From Solirubrobacter phytolaccae (lineage in GTDB: Bacteria; Actinomycetota; Thermoleophilia; Solirubrobacterales; Solirubrobacteraceae): a stretch of 64,000 bases of DNA. Under the pieces are notes generated by a model. That model made no database searches, had not been told where the DNA came from, and was given only the letters and a program-made list of their open reading frames with translations. The position numbers were made by a program, and so were the translations under genes. Below are positions 15,732-24,417 of this stretch, in pieces (the stretch's first letter is position 1; each line of letters begins with the position of its first letter). The stretch spans positions 62,001 to 126,000 of the forward strand of contig NZ_JAPDDP010000012.1 in NCBI RefSeq assembly GCF_027587195.1. Direction: 5' to 3'.

Positions 15732-15814
15732 GCCCAGGTGGCGGAATGGTAGACGTGGAGGTCTCAAAAACCTCTGTCCGAAAGGGCGTGCGGGTTCGAG
15801 TCCCGCCCTGGGCA
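15732..15814 (+). tRNA. tRNA-Leu(CAA)
   Basis: This is an 83-nt class II tRNA with acceptor GCCCAGG/CCTGGGC, anticodon loop CTCAAAA (anticodon CAA), a long variable arm (TGTCCGAAAGGGCG) and T arm GGGTTCGAGTCCC. The discriminator is A and CCA is not encoded. Confidence 0.96.
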
Positions 15815-15819
15815 CTACA

Positions 15820-15849
15820 CGGGCGCGCCGCGAGGCGCGCCCGTTCTGT
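15820..15849 (+). terminator. Terminator after tRNA-Leu(CAA)
   Basis: CGGGCGCGCC (15820-15829) and GGCGCGCCCG (15834-15843) form a perfect 10-bp stem with a GCGA loop, followed by TTCTGTCT. Confidence 0.8.
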
Positions 15850-15851
15850 CT

Positions 15852-16094
15852 CTAGAAGGGCATCTTCCCGCGACCCTTGCGGCCCGCGGCGCCGGACTTG
15901 CCGACGGCCTTGCTCGAGGAGTTGAAGGGCTTGCTGAACCAGCGGCCGAGACGGCCAGGGGCCTTGCTCGCGCCGCGGCTCCCCATCCCGAAGACCTTCT
16001 GAGACCCGCGTTGGGGGTGCTGCGACAGCCGCGGGGCCAGGAAAGCCAGGATCAGGATGACGACGCAGAGGGCGATTACACCGGCGATGAGCAT
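15852..16094 (-). CDS. Small single-pass membrane protein with basic tail, 80 aa
   Basis: One N-terminal transmembrane helix (MLIAGVIALCVVILILAFLA) is followed by a strongly basic, Ser/Gly-rich soluble tail (RGASKAPGRLGRWF, SSSKAVGKSG, GRKGRGKMPF). This layout recurs in actinobacterial small proteins of unknown function. The tail would lie in the cytoplasm by the positive-inside rule. It lies 29 bases downstream of the inositol-phosphatase-like gene on the same strand. Confidence 0.7.
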   Translation of the reverse strand: MLIAGVIALCVVILILAFLAPRLSQHPQRGSQKVFGMGSRGASKAPGRLGRWFSKPFNSSSKAVGKSGAAGRKGRGKMPF

Positions 16095-16123
16095 GGTGTC
16101 GCCATACCCAACACCCGCGGCGT

Positions 16124-16888
16124 TCAGGCCAGGTGGCCCGCCAGGGCGTCAACAAGCGTTGGCGGTCCGACGATCACGCCCGGATTGCTGACACCGACCG
16201 GCGGCACGTGCCGCACCTCGAGCCCCGCGCACTCGCAGATGAGCCCGCCGGCGGCCAGGTCCCACGGGTTCAGGCCGTGCTCGTAGTAGGCGTCCAGGCG
16301 CCCGGCGGCTGTCCACGCGAGGTCGATCGCGGCGGCACCGAAGCGGCGGATGTCGCGCACCTCAGGCAGCAGCTTGGCGACGACCACAGCCTGTGACCGG
16401 CGCACCTCGCTGTCGTAGCCGAAGCCGGTGCCGACCAGCGCCGTCGGCAGGTCCTGCTTGGTCGAGCCGGTGATCTCGCGCCCGTCGAGCGTGGCCGGAC
16501 CGCCGCGCACGGCGGAGAACAGCTCGTCGCGCTCCGGGTCGTAGACGACGCCGACGACCGTGCCGTCGGCGTCCTCGGCCGCGATCGACACGGCCCACTG
16601 CGGCACGCCGAAGAGGAAGTTGACGGTGCCGTCGAGCGGATCGACGACCCAGCGGATCCCGCTCGTGCCCTCGACGTCGCCGCCCTCCTCCCCCAGCACG
16701 CCGTCGTCCGGGCGCGCCTCGGAGAGCCGGGTGCGGATGAGGTGCTCGGCGGCGTGGTCGGCCTCGCTCACGAGGTCGGTCGGCGTGGACTTCGCGGAGA
16801 CGCGCAGGTCCGGGTCGCGGAACGACTGGCGCAGCAGCGCGCCCGCTTCACGCGCGATGCCTTCGGCCAGGAGGCGGAGCTCGCTCAT
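16124..16888 (-). CDS. Inositol monophosphatase-family phosphatase
   Basis: The 254-aa product carries the family metal-site motifs in order: VSEADHAAE, GEEGG (Glu near 68), WVVDPLDGTVNFLFG (DPLDGT near 82-87) and the C-terminal GLNPWDLAAGGLI. These bind Mg2+ and support hydrolysis of sugar or inositol phosphates such as myo-inositol 1-phosphate; some relatives act on histidinol phosphate or fructose 1,6-bisphosphate. Length is normal. It lies 79 bases downstream of an amidase gene on the same strand. Exact substrate is not determinable. Confidence 0.9.
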   Translation of the reverse strand: MSELRLLAEGIAREAGALLRQSFRDPDLRVSAKSTPTDLVSEADHAAEHLIRTRLSEARPDDGVLGEEGGDVEGTSGIRWVVDPLDGTVNFLFGVPQWAVSIAAEDADGTVVGVVYDPERDELFSAVRGGPATLDGREITGSTKQDLPTALVGTGFGYDSEVRRSQAVVVAKLLPEVRDIRRFGAAAIDLAWTAAGRLDAYYEHGLNPWDLAAGGLICECAGLEVRHVPPVGVSNPGVIVGPPTLVDALAGHLA

Positions 16889-16967
16889 GCGATTTCACCG
16901 CTCAACTCGGCGTGGGAAGGAGCCCCTGGGCGAGTTCCCACCGGAGCATGCGAGCGCTCTGCGCGAG

Positions 16968-18344
16968 TCATGCGGCGACCTCCGGACGATTGGCGGCCCA
17001 GTCGCGCACGCCCTCGAGCTGCGCGGCGAGCGAGAGCAGCAGCGCCTCGGCGTCGGGCGGCCCGACCAGCTGGGCGGCGAGCGGGAACCCGTCCGGGGTG
17101 AGGCCGGCGGGCACGCTCACGGCGGGCTGGCCCGTGTGGTTGAAGGCGGCGTTGTAGGGCGCGAGACGCGTCATGCCGATCAGCGTACGCAGGCCGCCGC
17201 GCCGATCGTACTCGCGCACGCGTGGCGGGCGGCGCGTGAACATCGGCGTGAGCACGACGTCCGCGTGTTCGAAGACGCGGTTGAGCTGCTCGGCGTCCGC
17301 GGCGGCCTGGCCGGCCGCCGACCGCGCGACGGCCACGGGGATCGCGGTGCCGATCCGCGCCAGCCCGCGCGCTCGCGGCGACAGCCGGTCGCGGTGGCCG
17401 ATCTCCGTCGCCATGTCGCCGATCCCGCGCACGAAGCGGGCGAGGATCCGGTTGCCCATCGTCATGCCCCAGTCGAGCTCGCGCACGCTGACCTCGTGGC
17501 CGAGCTCGCGCAGCGCGACCGCGGTCGCCTCCACGGCGCCGAGCTGCTCGGCGTCGGGCTTGACGCCGATCGGCGGGAGCCCGGTCGAGATCGCGATCCG
17601 CAGGCGCCCGGGATCCGCGCTCGCCGCGTCCGCGAAGGACGGGCCGCCGTCGGCGATCACGTCCATGAGGCGAGCCGCGTCGGCGACCGTGCGCGTGAGC
17701 GGCCCGAACACCGCCATGCCCTGGTGCGCGTCGACGTCGGGCGCGCTGGGCACGCGGCCCCGCTGCGGCTTCAAACCGAACAGCCCCGTGCACGCGGCCG
17801 GGATGCGGATCGAGCCGGCACCGTCCGAGCCGAGCGCGGCGCTGGCCAGCCCGGCTGCGACGGCGGTCGCGGAGCCGCCGCTGGAGCCACCGCTCGTGCG
17901 GTGCGGGTCCCACGGGTTGCGCGTGACGCCGAACGTCGGCGACTCGGTGAACGGCGTCGCCATCAGCTCCGGCACGTGCGTCTTGCCGATGATCACGGCG
18001 CCCGCGGCGCGCAGGCGAGCGACCACCTCGGAATCCTCAAGCTCAGGCTGAGGGTCACCGTCGCAGCCGTAGGCCGTGACCTGGCCCGCGACGTGCATGT
18101 CGTCCTTGATCGCCAGCACGACGCCGTTGAGCGGCGGCGCGTCCGGCCCGCGCCGCGCGTCGGCGGCATCGGCCTCGGCCAGCGCCTGCTCGGCCAGCAC
18201 GACGCGGTAGGCGTTCAGCACCGGGTCCAGGCGCGCGATCCGGCTCAGGAAGAGCTCCGTCAGCTCCCGGGAGCTGACCTCCCCCGCGGCGATCAGCTCG
18301 ACGTGGCGGGTCAGTCCGGCGAAAGCGAGTTCGGCGTGCTCCAT
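16968..18344 (-). CDS. Amidase-signature family hydrolase
   Basis: The 458-aa product has the Ser-cisSer-Lys machinery of the amidase signature family: Lys 80 (VLAIKDD), the GGSSGGS loop (152-158) holding the cis-Ser, and nucleophile Ser 178 in SDGAGSIRIPA. The canonical DTGGSIR motif is varied to DGAGSIR, but the Ser and Arg remain. It hydrolyses amides of unknown identity; GatA function is unlikely because no gatB or gatC is nearby. A TAAGGT box precedes the ATG by exactly 9 bases, so a leaderless transcript is probable. It is divergent from the FMN enzyme gene at 18367 with only 22 bases between starts. Confidence 0.9.
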   Translation of the reverse strand: MEHAELAFAGLTRHVELIAAGEVSSRELTELFLSRIARLDPVLNAYRVVLAEQALAEADAADARRGPDAPPLNGVVLAIKDDMHVAGQVTAYGCDGDPQPELEDSEVVARLRAAGAVIIGKTHVPELMATPFTESPTFGVTRNPWDPHRTSGGSSGGSATAVAAGLASAALGSDGAGSIRIPAACTGLFGLKPQRGRVPSAPDVDAHQGMAVFGPLTRTVADAARLMDVIADGGPSFADAASADPGRLRIAISTGLPPIGVKPDAEQLGAVEATAVALRELGHEVSVRELDWGMTMGNRILARFVRGIGDMATEIGHRDRLSPRARGLARIGTAIPVAVARSAAGQAAADAEQLNRVFEHADVVLTPMFTRRPPRVREYDRRGGLRTLIGMTRLAPYNAAFNHTGQPAVSVPAGLTPDGFPLAAQLVGPPDAEALLLSLAAQLEGVRDWAANRPEVAA

Positions 18345-18353
18345 GCCCGTCGC

Positions 18354-18359
18354 ACCTTA
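18354..18359 (-). promoter_or_regulatory. TAAGGT box, leaderless-type promoter of the amidase gene
   Basis: On the minus strand TAAGGT is followed by 9 bases and then the amidase ATG at 18344. It lies in the 22-base gap shared with the divergent FMN-enzyme gene. Confidence 0.45.
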
Positions 18360-18366
18360 TCCGCCG

Positions 18367-19437
18367 ATGTCTGTGAAGATCGCCGCCCGCATGCCGACGT
18401 TCGCCACCGCCGACGAGGTCACCGACGCCGCCCGTGCCGCGCTCCCGGACGAGGTCTGGGAGTACGTCAACGGCGGCGCGGGGACCGAGGTCGTGCTGCG
18501 CCGCAACCGCGCGGCGCTGGACGCGCTCCTGCTGAGGGGGCGCGTCTTGCGCAACGTGTCGAGCGTGCGCACGGACACGACGTTCCTGGGCATCCCGCTC
18601 GCGTCGCCGGTGCTGCTCGCGCCGATCGGGACGATCGGGCTCTTCGACTCCGGCGGTGCGGCGAGCTGTGCCCGCGCCGCCGCGCGCGCCGGGAGCGCCG
18701 CGTTCATCAGCATCCTCTCCACGCCGAGCCTCGAGGAGGTCGCGGCGGCCGCCCCGGACGCGGCGCTGGTCTACCAGCACTACATCCGCGGCGACCGGGG
18801 CTGGACGCTGGAGCTCGTGCGGCGCGCGGAGGCGGCCGGCTACCGGGCGCTGTGCCTGACCGTGGACAGCCCGGTCGACGGGCTGCGCGAGCGCGAGCTG
18901 CGCCTGCGCTTCGACCGAGGTGCCGCGCAGGCGCAGCCGAACCTCGTCGGCGCACGGCGCGAGCTGCAGGCGGCGGTGACGTGGGACGAGGTCGCGTGGC
19001 TCGCCGACGAGACCGCGCTCCCGCTCGTGCTCAAGGGCATCACCCATCCGGGGGATGCCGCGCGGGCGATCGAGGCCGGCGCCGCGGCGATCGTCGTCTC
19101 CAACCACGGCGGACGCCAGCTCGATCCGCAGCCCGGAGCGATCGAGGTGCTGGCCGAGGTGGTCGAGGCGGCGGGCGCGCTGGAAGTCGCGGTGGACGGC
19201 GGGTTCGTGCGGGGGAATGACGTCGTCAAGGCGCTGGCGCTCGGTGCGCGGGCCGTGCTGATCGGCCGTGCGCTGTGCCTCTCGCTGGCGGCGGGCGGCG
19301 AGGACGCGCTGGTCGAGACGTTGCGGCGGCTGCGCGTCGAGACGGAGCGCACACTCGCGCTGCTCGGCGTGACCTGCGCCGGCGAAGTCGCCGCAACGCA
19401 CGTGATTCGGGCCGATTGGGCCACGCCGCCGCGTTAG
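18367..19437 (+). CDS. FMN-dependent alpha-hydroxy acid oxidase/dehydrogenase
   Basis: The product is 356 aa from ATG 18367 (an in-frame ATG at 18391 is possible). It shows the family pattern: YVNGGAGTEVVLRRN near the N-terminus, SPVLLAPIG (FMN contact), LVLKGITHPGDA with the active-site Lys, SNHGGRQLD with catalytic His and substrate Arg, and VDGGFVRGNDVVKALALGA with the phosphate-binding Gly/Arg. Family members (lactate, glycolate or mandelate oxidation) use FMN to oxidise L-2-hydroxy acids to 2-oxo acids. The next gene downstream has its own operator-like region, so this is probably monocistronic. Confidence 0.92.
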   Translation: MSVKIAARMPTFATADEVTDAARAALPDEVWEYVNGGAGTEVVLRRNRAALDALLLRGRVLRNVSSVRTDTTFLGIPLASPVLLAPIGTIGLFDSGGAASCARAAARAGSAAFISILSTPSLEEVAAAAPDAALVYQHYIRGDRGWTLELVRRAEAAGYRALCLTVDSPVDGLRERELRLRFDRGAAQAQPNLVGARRELQAAVTWDEVAWLADETALPLVLKGITHPGDAARAIEAGAAAIVVSNHGGRQLDPQPGAIEVLAEVVEAAGALEVAVDGGFVRGNDVVKALALGARAVLIGRALCLSLAAGGEDALVETLRRLRVETERTLALLGVTCAGEVAATHVIRADWATPPR

Positions 19438-19468
19438 CCCGATCGGCCTAACGCGTTAGTCCGATCGG
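19433..19468. promoter_or_regulatory. Operator-like palindromic repeat block, GTTAGnCCGATCGG twice
   Basis: GTTAGCCCGATCGG (19433-19446) and GTTAGTCCGATCGG (19455-19468) are direct repeats 22 bases apart, two helical turns. Between and across them, 19439-19468 reads as a 30-bp palindrome with one mismatched pair, centred on CTAACGCGTTAG. It lies 55 bases before the exported propeller gene. A related block occurs at 61244-61288 and a weaker one near 57519. Confidence 0.6.
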
Positions 19469-19522
19469 TGGAAGTGATGGATCCCACTCAAAGTGGGGGA
19501 CCCGCGTCCGATTCACCCGGAC

Positions 19523-22486
19523 ATGAGCCGCTCGACCATCACCACCGTGTGCGTCGTCGTGCTCGCGCTGCTGGGCCTCGCGCCCGCCGCGCAGGCCGCC
19601 GCACCCATCGCTGAAACCGAATCCATCACCGATGGGTCCGTCACTGACATCGCCGTCGACGCCGAAGGCCGCCGCTACCTCGCGGGCGGCTTCTCGATGG
19701 TCGGGCCGCGTGTCGGTCACGGCCTCGCGCTGACGACGACGGACGACCAGCCGGACCTGCGCTCGGCGGACGTCACCGGCAGCTACATCCGCGCGGTCGT
19801 CGCGGACGGCAGCGGTGGCTGGTACGTGGGCGGGCTCTTCACGCACGTCGGCGGCGTCCCGCGGCGCAACCTCGCGCACATCCTCGCCGACGGCACGGTC
19901 GACCCCGCGTTCGATCCGAGTCCGAACAACTATGTGATGTCGCTGGCGCTCAGCGGCACCGGGCTCTACGTCGGCGGCGCGTTCACGCTCGTCGGCGGCC
20001 AGACGCGCAACCGGATCGCCGCCCTCGACACCTCTACCGGCCTGGCCACGAGCTGGAACCCGAGCGCCAACGGCGTCGTCGAGACGCTGACGGTCTCGGG
20101 CTCGACCGTCTATGTCGGCGGCTCGTTCACCTCCGTCGGCGGCCAGACGCGCAACCGGATCGCCGCACTTGACACCACCACCGGCCTGGCCACGAGCTGG
20201 AACCCGAACGCCAACAGCTCCGTCTTCGCCATCAGCGTGAGTGGCGCGACCGTGTACGCCGGCGGCGCGTTCACCAGCATCGGCGGCCAGACGCGCAACC
20301 GGATCGCCGCGCTCGACCCGAGCGGCACGGCCACGAGCTGGAACCCGAACGCCGACAACACCGTGCGCGCGCTCGCGGTCGACTCCGGCGCGGTGTATGC
20401 CGGCGGCCAGTTCACCAACGTCGGCGGCGCGCCCCGCAACCGCGTCGTCAAGCTCGATCCGATCACCGGCGTGGCCGACCCGGGCTGGAACGCGAACGTC
20501 AGCGAGTGGGTCTACTCCCTCGCGCTCGACGGCGGCTCGCTGTACATCGGCGGCCGCTTCCCGGCGGTCGGAGGGACGGCGCGGAATCGGCTCGCGCGGG
20601 TGGACACCACCACCGGCGCCCTCGACAGCTGGAACCCCAACACGTCGGACCTCGTGTACGCCGTGGCCGTGGACGGCTCGAAGGTGTACGCGGGCGGCAC
20701 CTTCGAGATGGCCGGCGCGGGCTTGGCGGTGCGCGAAGGCCTCGCGCGCCTGAAGGCCGACGGCACGCTCGACACCGGTTGGGTCCCGCCGACGGCGGAC
20801 GGACCGATCAACACGGTCGACGTGGCCGGAGACGCCGTCTTCATCGGCGGCACGTTCCTCACGCTCGACGGCCAGGCGCAGCAGCGGATCGCGAAGCTCG
20901 ACGCCGCCACGGCCAGCGTGCGGCCGTGGAACCCGCTGATCGCGAACGGCGTGGTCCTCACGGTCACGGCCGCGGGCGGCAAGGTCTACTTCGGGGGCAA
21001 CTTCACGACCGTCGGCGGTGCGTCACGCAGTCAGCTCGCCCGTGCCGACGTCGACGGCTCCGGTGCGGTGGACACGGGCTGGAACCCGCCGACGGGGCCG
21101 CTCGGCGGCAGCACCTACCCGATCCGCGCGATCACGGTGGCCGGGGGCCACGTGTACTACGGAGGCCAGTTCCAGGTCAGCGACCCGAACGTGGCCGTGC
21201 ACCTCGTGCGCGTCTCCGCGGTCGACGGCACCCTCGACGCGTCGTGGACGCCCGCGCTCGGCAGCTCGAACCCCAACGACGGCGAGACGGTCCACGCGAT
21301 CCACGTCGTCGGCGCCGCCGTCTACGTGGGCGGCTCGTTCACGACTCCGGTGGTGAACCTGGCGAAGCTCTCGGCCACGACCGGCGTGGTCGACGGCAGC
21401 TGGGCGCCGGCCCCGGACGCGGAGATCACCGCGCTCTCCAGCGACCGCGCGGGTCGCCTGCTCGCGGGTGGCGTGTACACGTCGATCGGCGGCTCCACCC
21501 GCGCGAACCTCGCGCGCCTGCTGCCGTCGGGTGCGCTCGACCCGAGCTGGGACACGAACGTCACCGACGCCGTGCAGACGATCGCGCGCGTCGGCGCGTC
21601 GGTCGCCATCGGCGGCGCGTTCACCACGGCGAACGCGCTCTCCGTCCACGGCTACGGGCGCGTCGAGCTGCCCTCGGGCCGGCTGCGGCTGACCACCGCG
21701 GGTGACGCGGGGACGTTCGGCTTCACGGTCGACGGCGGCGCGGTCGCGACGGGTGTGCATGCCCTCGAGCCGGACACCTACGTGATCAGCGAGACCGGCG
21801 CGTCCGCGTACGGCGTGAGCTACGCGTGCCGTGACCACGACGGTGCGGGTGCCGTCGTCGCCTCGGGCACGGGTGCCGGCCCGGTCAACGTGCCGATCGC
21901 CCTGGGTGACCAGGTGCGCTGCGTGTTCACCAACACGGCCCCGGTGCCGCCGGCACCCACTCCGACGCCGGAGCCACCGGTCGCCCCGACGCCCACGCCG
22001 GAGCCGCCCGCGCCGACGCCCGCTCCGCCGGTCGCCAAGCCGGCCACGGACGCGGTGATCGGCGCGAAGACGGGCGGGCGCGTGACGATCAAGGGCGGCG
22101 GCGTGTTCCGCGACGGCACCGTGCTCACCAAGACGACCATCGTCGACACGACGAAGGGCTTCCTCGGGATCCTCGCGGGCCGTGAGCGGATCACGGTCTC
22201 ACGCGGGCAGTTCACGCTCGAGCACGGGAACGCGATCACGCTGCGCACCCAGGGCGCGAAGGGCTGCGCGCGGCGGCTGCTGAAGGTCGCGACGGCGGCG
22301 AACGTGACCGTGGTCGGGCGCGCCTCCTCCTCGACGGTCACCGGTGGCAGCGCGCGCTGGATCACGATCGACACCTGCGCCGGGACGCTGACGAAGGTCT
22401 ACGCGGGCAGCGTGAAGGTGTGGAACGCCAAGACCGGCAAGACGGTCACCGTGCGCGCGGGCAAGACGCGCTTCGTCGCGCGTTAG
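19523..22486 (+). CDS. Exported repeat (beta-propeller-like) protein with Pro-rich hinge
   Basis: The product is 987 aa from ATG 19523, with a signal peptide (VVVLALLGLAPAAQA). The body consists of about a dozen blades of roughly 45 residues with the consensus VYVGGSFTSVGGQTRNRIAALD then a SWNP turn, as in delta-60/PQQ-like propellers. A prealbumin-like strand region, a Pro/Thr hinge (TPTPEPPVAPTPTPEPP) and a C-terminal domain follow. The last domain (GGRVTIKGGGVF to AGKTRFVAR, with a C-A-G-T-L-T-K-V turn) resembles the C-terminal parts of the proteins at 24418 and 25923. It is likely cell-surface or secreted; no enzyme signature is seen. A GTCCG/CGGAC inverted repeat lies immediately before the ATG and the operator block lies upstream. 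Confidence 0.85.
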   Translation: MSRSTITTVCVVVLALLGLAPAAQAAAPIAETESITDGSVTDIAVDAEGRRYLAGGFSMVGPRVGHGLALTTTDDQPDLRSADVTGSYIRAVVADGSGGWYVGGLFTHVGGVPRRNLAHILADGTVDPAFDPSPNNYVMSLALSGTGLYVGGAFTLVGGQTRNRIAALDTSTGLATSWNPSANGVVETLTVSGSTVYVGGSFTSVGGQTRNRIAALDTTTGLATSWNPNANSSVFAISVSGATVYAGGAFTSIGGQTRNRIAALDPSGTATSWNPNADNTVRALAVDSGAVYAGGQFTNVGGAPRNRVVKLDPITGVADPGWNANVSEWVYSLALDGGSLYIGGRFPAVGGTARNRLARVDTTTGALDSWNPNTSDLVYAVAVDGSKVYAGGTFEMAGAGLAVREGLARLKADGTLDTGWVPPTADGPINTVDVAGDAVFIGGTFLTLDGQAQQRIAKLDAATASVRPWNPLIANGVVLTVTAAGGKVYFGGNFTTVGGASRSQLARADVDGSGAVDTGWNPPTGPLGGSTYPIRAITVAGGHVYYGGQFQVSDPNVAVHLVRVSAVDGTLDASWTPALGSSNPNDGETVHAIHVVGAAVYVGGSFTTPVVNLAKLSATTGVVDGSWAPAPDAEITALSSDRAGRLLAGGVYTSIGGSTRANLARLLPSGALDPSWDTNVTDAVQTIARVGASVAIGGAFTTANALSVHGYGRVELPSGRLRLTTAGDAGTFGFTVDGGAVATGVHALEPDTYVISETGASAYGVSYACRDHDGAGAVVASGTGAGPVNVPIALGDQVRCVFTNTAPVPPAPTPTPEPPVAPTPTPEPPAPTPAPPVAKPATDAVIGAKTGGRVTIKGGGVFRDGTVLTKTTIVDTTKGFLGILAGRERITVSRGQFTLEHGNAITLRTQGAKGCARRLLKVATAANVTVVGRASSSTVTGGSARWITIDTCAGTLTKVYAGSVKVWNAKTGKTVTVRAGKTRFVAR

Positions 22487-23370
22487 CCGCTGCGTCTGGG
22501 CGGCTCCGCGCGGGCCGCGAGCGGCGCCTCACCCGCGCGGTACGGATCGGGCTCGGGCGGGAGCGGGCGGCGCGGGCGCAGGCCGGCGGCGAGCATCAGC
22601 ACACCGCCCGCGAGCAGGATCAGCGGCCAGATGAAGAGCGTCTCGCCGCGCGCTGCGGCGACGATGAACAGGATCAGGTTGGCCGCGCCGAGGTAGGCGG
22701 GGCCGGGTGAGCGGTCCAGCGCCCCGAAGGCGACGAGGCCGAGGCCCGCGCCGAGCACGACGACCTCGAAGAACCCGGGCAAGCCGTCCCCGGACGCGAT
22801 CGCGAGCCACGCGATCGCGAGGCCGGCGGCGTCGATCAGCACCTCGGCGTGCCGGCGTGCCGTCAGCCGGAGCGCGAGCGCCGCCAGCACGAGCGCTCCG
22901 GCGTAGGCGAGCAGCAGCCAGCGCGCGAACGTCGCCCCCGCCACGGCCTCGATCGCGACCCCACCGAGGATCGCCGCCACGAGCAGCGAGATGGCGCTGT
23001 TGCGCGCGAACGCGGGCCACAACGCGAGGCCGCCCGCGACGATCGAGACCGTCACCAGCACCCAGGTCGGCGGGATCTCGTCCAGCGCGCCGCCGAGCGC
23101 GACCAGCAGCCCGCCATAGAGCAGCGGCAGGCCCGTGCACAGCAGCACCGACTGGTACGCGGGCGGCTCCCCCTGCTCGTTGGGCGCCTGCGCGCCGAGC
23201 CAGAACAGCAACGCGCCGGGAACGAGCAGCAGCGCCGCGTCGACGCCGATCGGCAGCGTCTCCTGCAGGCGCAGCACGGTGAGCGTGATCCCGACCGCCA
23301 GCGACACCCCACCCGCGGCGATCAGGGGCCCGCGATGCGGCGGGGGCCGCAACAAGTCGCGCAGGCTCAT
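22483..23370 (-). CDS. Polytopic membrane protein of unknown function
   Basis: The 295-aa product is almost entirely hydrophobic, with about nine or ten helices (for example ALLLVPGALLFWLGA, WVLVTVSIVAGGLALWPAF, LFIWPLILLAGGVLMLAAG) and a charged Pro/Arg-rich C-terminus. No transport signature is evident. Its end overlaps the end of the convergent propeller gene by 4 bases. The start lies 14 bases from the divergent enoyl-CoA hydratase start, and a TAGGCT box precedes its ATG by 7 bases. Confidence 0.75.
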   Translation of the reverse strand: MSLRDLLRPPPHRGPLIAAGGVSLAVGITLTVLRLQETLPIGVDAALLLVPGALLFWLGAQAPNEQGEPPAYQSVLLCTGLPLLYGGLLVALGGALDEIPPTWVLVTVSIVAGGLALWPAFARNSAISLLVAAILGGVAIEAVAGATFARWLLLAYAGALVLAALALRLTARRHAEVLIDAAGLAIAWLAIASGDGLPGFFEVVVLGAGLGLVAFGALDRSPGPAYLGAANLILFIVAAARGETLFIWPLILLAGGVLMLAAGLRPRRPLPPEPDPYRAGEAPLAARAEPPRRSG

Positions 23371-23384
23371 CAGAATCAGCCTAT

Positions 23385-24155
23385 ATGCCCGACCTCGTGC
23401 TCACCGAGGATCGCGACGCGGTCCGCCACGTCATCCTCAACCGCCCCGACAAGCGCAACGCCTTCAACGAGGAGCTGATCCTCGCGCTGGGCGTCGCGCT
23501 CCGCGCCGCCGCCGACGACCCGGGAGTCCGGGTGGTCGTGCTCCGCGGCAACGGCCCGGTCTTCTCGGCCGGCATGGACGTCGCCACCCTCGGCCGCGTC
23601 GGCGCCGAGCCGTCCCGGTTGCGTGAGTTCCGGCGGGATTGCCTGTCGGTCTGGAACCTGTGCGAGGAGATGACCAAGCCGACGGTGTGCGTCATCCACG
23701 GGGTGTGTCTCGGCGGCGCGCTGGAGCTGGCGTTGGCCTGCGACCTGCGCGTGATGGCCGAGGACGCGGTCGTCGGGCTCCCGGAGACGCGTCTAGGGCT
23801 CGTGCCCGACGTCGGCGGGTCCTCGCGGCTGCCTCAGGTGGTGGGTGTCGGGCGGGCGAAGGAGCTGATCCTGACGTCGCGCGTGATCGGGGCGGTCGAC
23901 GCGGAGCGGTACGGGCTCGTCAACCGGGTGGGTGGGATGCAGGTGGCAAGCGGTTTGGTCGACGAACTGCTCGGGTGCGCGCCCGTGGCGGTCGGGTTGG
24001 CGAAGCGGTTGATCGATGCGAGCGCCCGGCCCGCCTTGTCGACGACGTTGGAGCTCGAGGTGGCGGCGCAGGAGTTGTGCGTGCGCACGTCGGACGTGCG
24101 CGAAGGGGTTGCGGCGGCGTTGGAGAAGCGGGCGCCCGTTTGGCGCGGCGAGTAA
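23385..24155 (+). CDS. Enoyl-CoA hydratase/isomerase (crotonase) family protein
   Basis: The 256-aa product follows the crotonase pattern: NRPDKRNAFNEEL at the N-terminus, FSAGMDVATLG (oxyanion region), GVCLGGALELALACDLRV with the first catalytic Glu and GLPETRLGLVPDVGGSSRL with the second Glu in PET. Both hydratase glutamates are therefore present. It would hydrate a trans-2-enoyl-CoA or act on a related CoA ester. No other beta-oxidation gene is adjacent; Ccr at 55 kb is the only other CoA enzyme in the window. The third-position base use becomes G-rich toward the 3' end compared with its neighbours. Confidence 0.92.
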   Translation: MPDLVLTEDRDAVRHVILNRPDKRNAFNEELILALGVALRAAADDPGVRVVVLRGNGPVFSAGMDVATLGRVGAEPSRLREFRRDCLSVWNLCEEMTKPTVCVIHGVCLGGALELALACDLRVMAEDAVVGLPETRLGLVPDVGGSSRLPQVVGVGRAKELILTSRVIGAVDAERYGLVNRVGGMQVASGLVDELLGCAPVAVGLAKRLIDASARPALSTTLELEVAAQELCVRTSDVREGVAAALEKRAPVWRGE

Positions 24156-24264
24156 GTGGGCCTGGTCTGGGTGCGGGGCGTTTAAGGCATGCACCGATAG
24201 GGGTGAGACGGGCCTCGCGGCCGGGAAGGGGGCGCGCGATGGTCGAACTCGCGAGCGAGGGACA

Positions 24265-24315
24265 GGGGGTGTGTCCGGAAACGTCCGCTGAGCGGGAGTT
24301 TCCGGACACACCCCC
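24265..24315. repeat. Long palindrome, copy 1 of a dispersed repeat
   Basis: The arms 24265-24289 and 24291-24315 are 25 bases each with two mismatches; both outer ends read GGGGGTGTGTCCGGAAAC or its complement. A second copy with the same arm sequence is at 51718-51768. Both lie between convergent genes, so they may act as bidirectional terminators. The rest of the 262-base gap (24156-24417) shows no gene. Confidence 0.75.
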
Positions 24316-24417
24316 ACCAACGCGCCAACTCGAACGGTGGTTTGCGCTCGTTTCCGGCCGATGCGCGATCGACCACGTTCGCGCCCACCCTCCTCGGTGC
24401 CCGCCGTTCGCCGGCGC

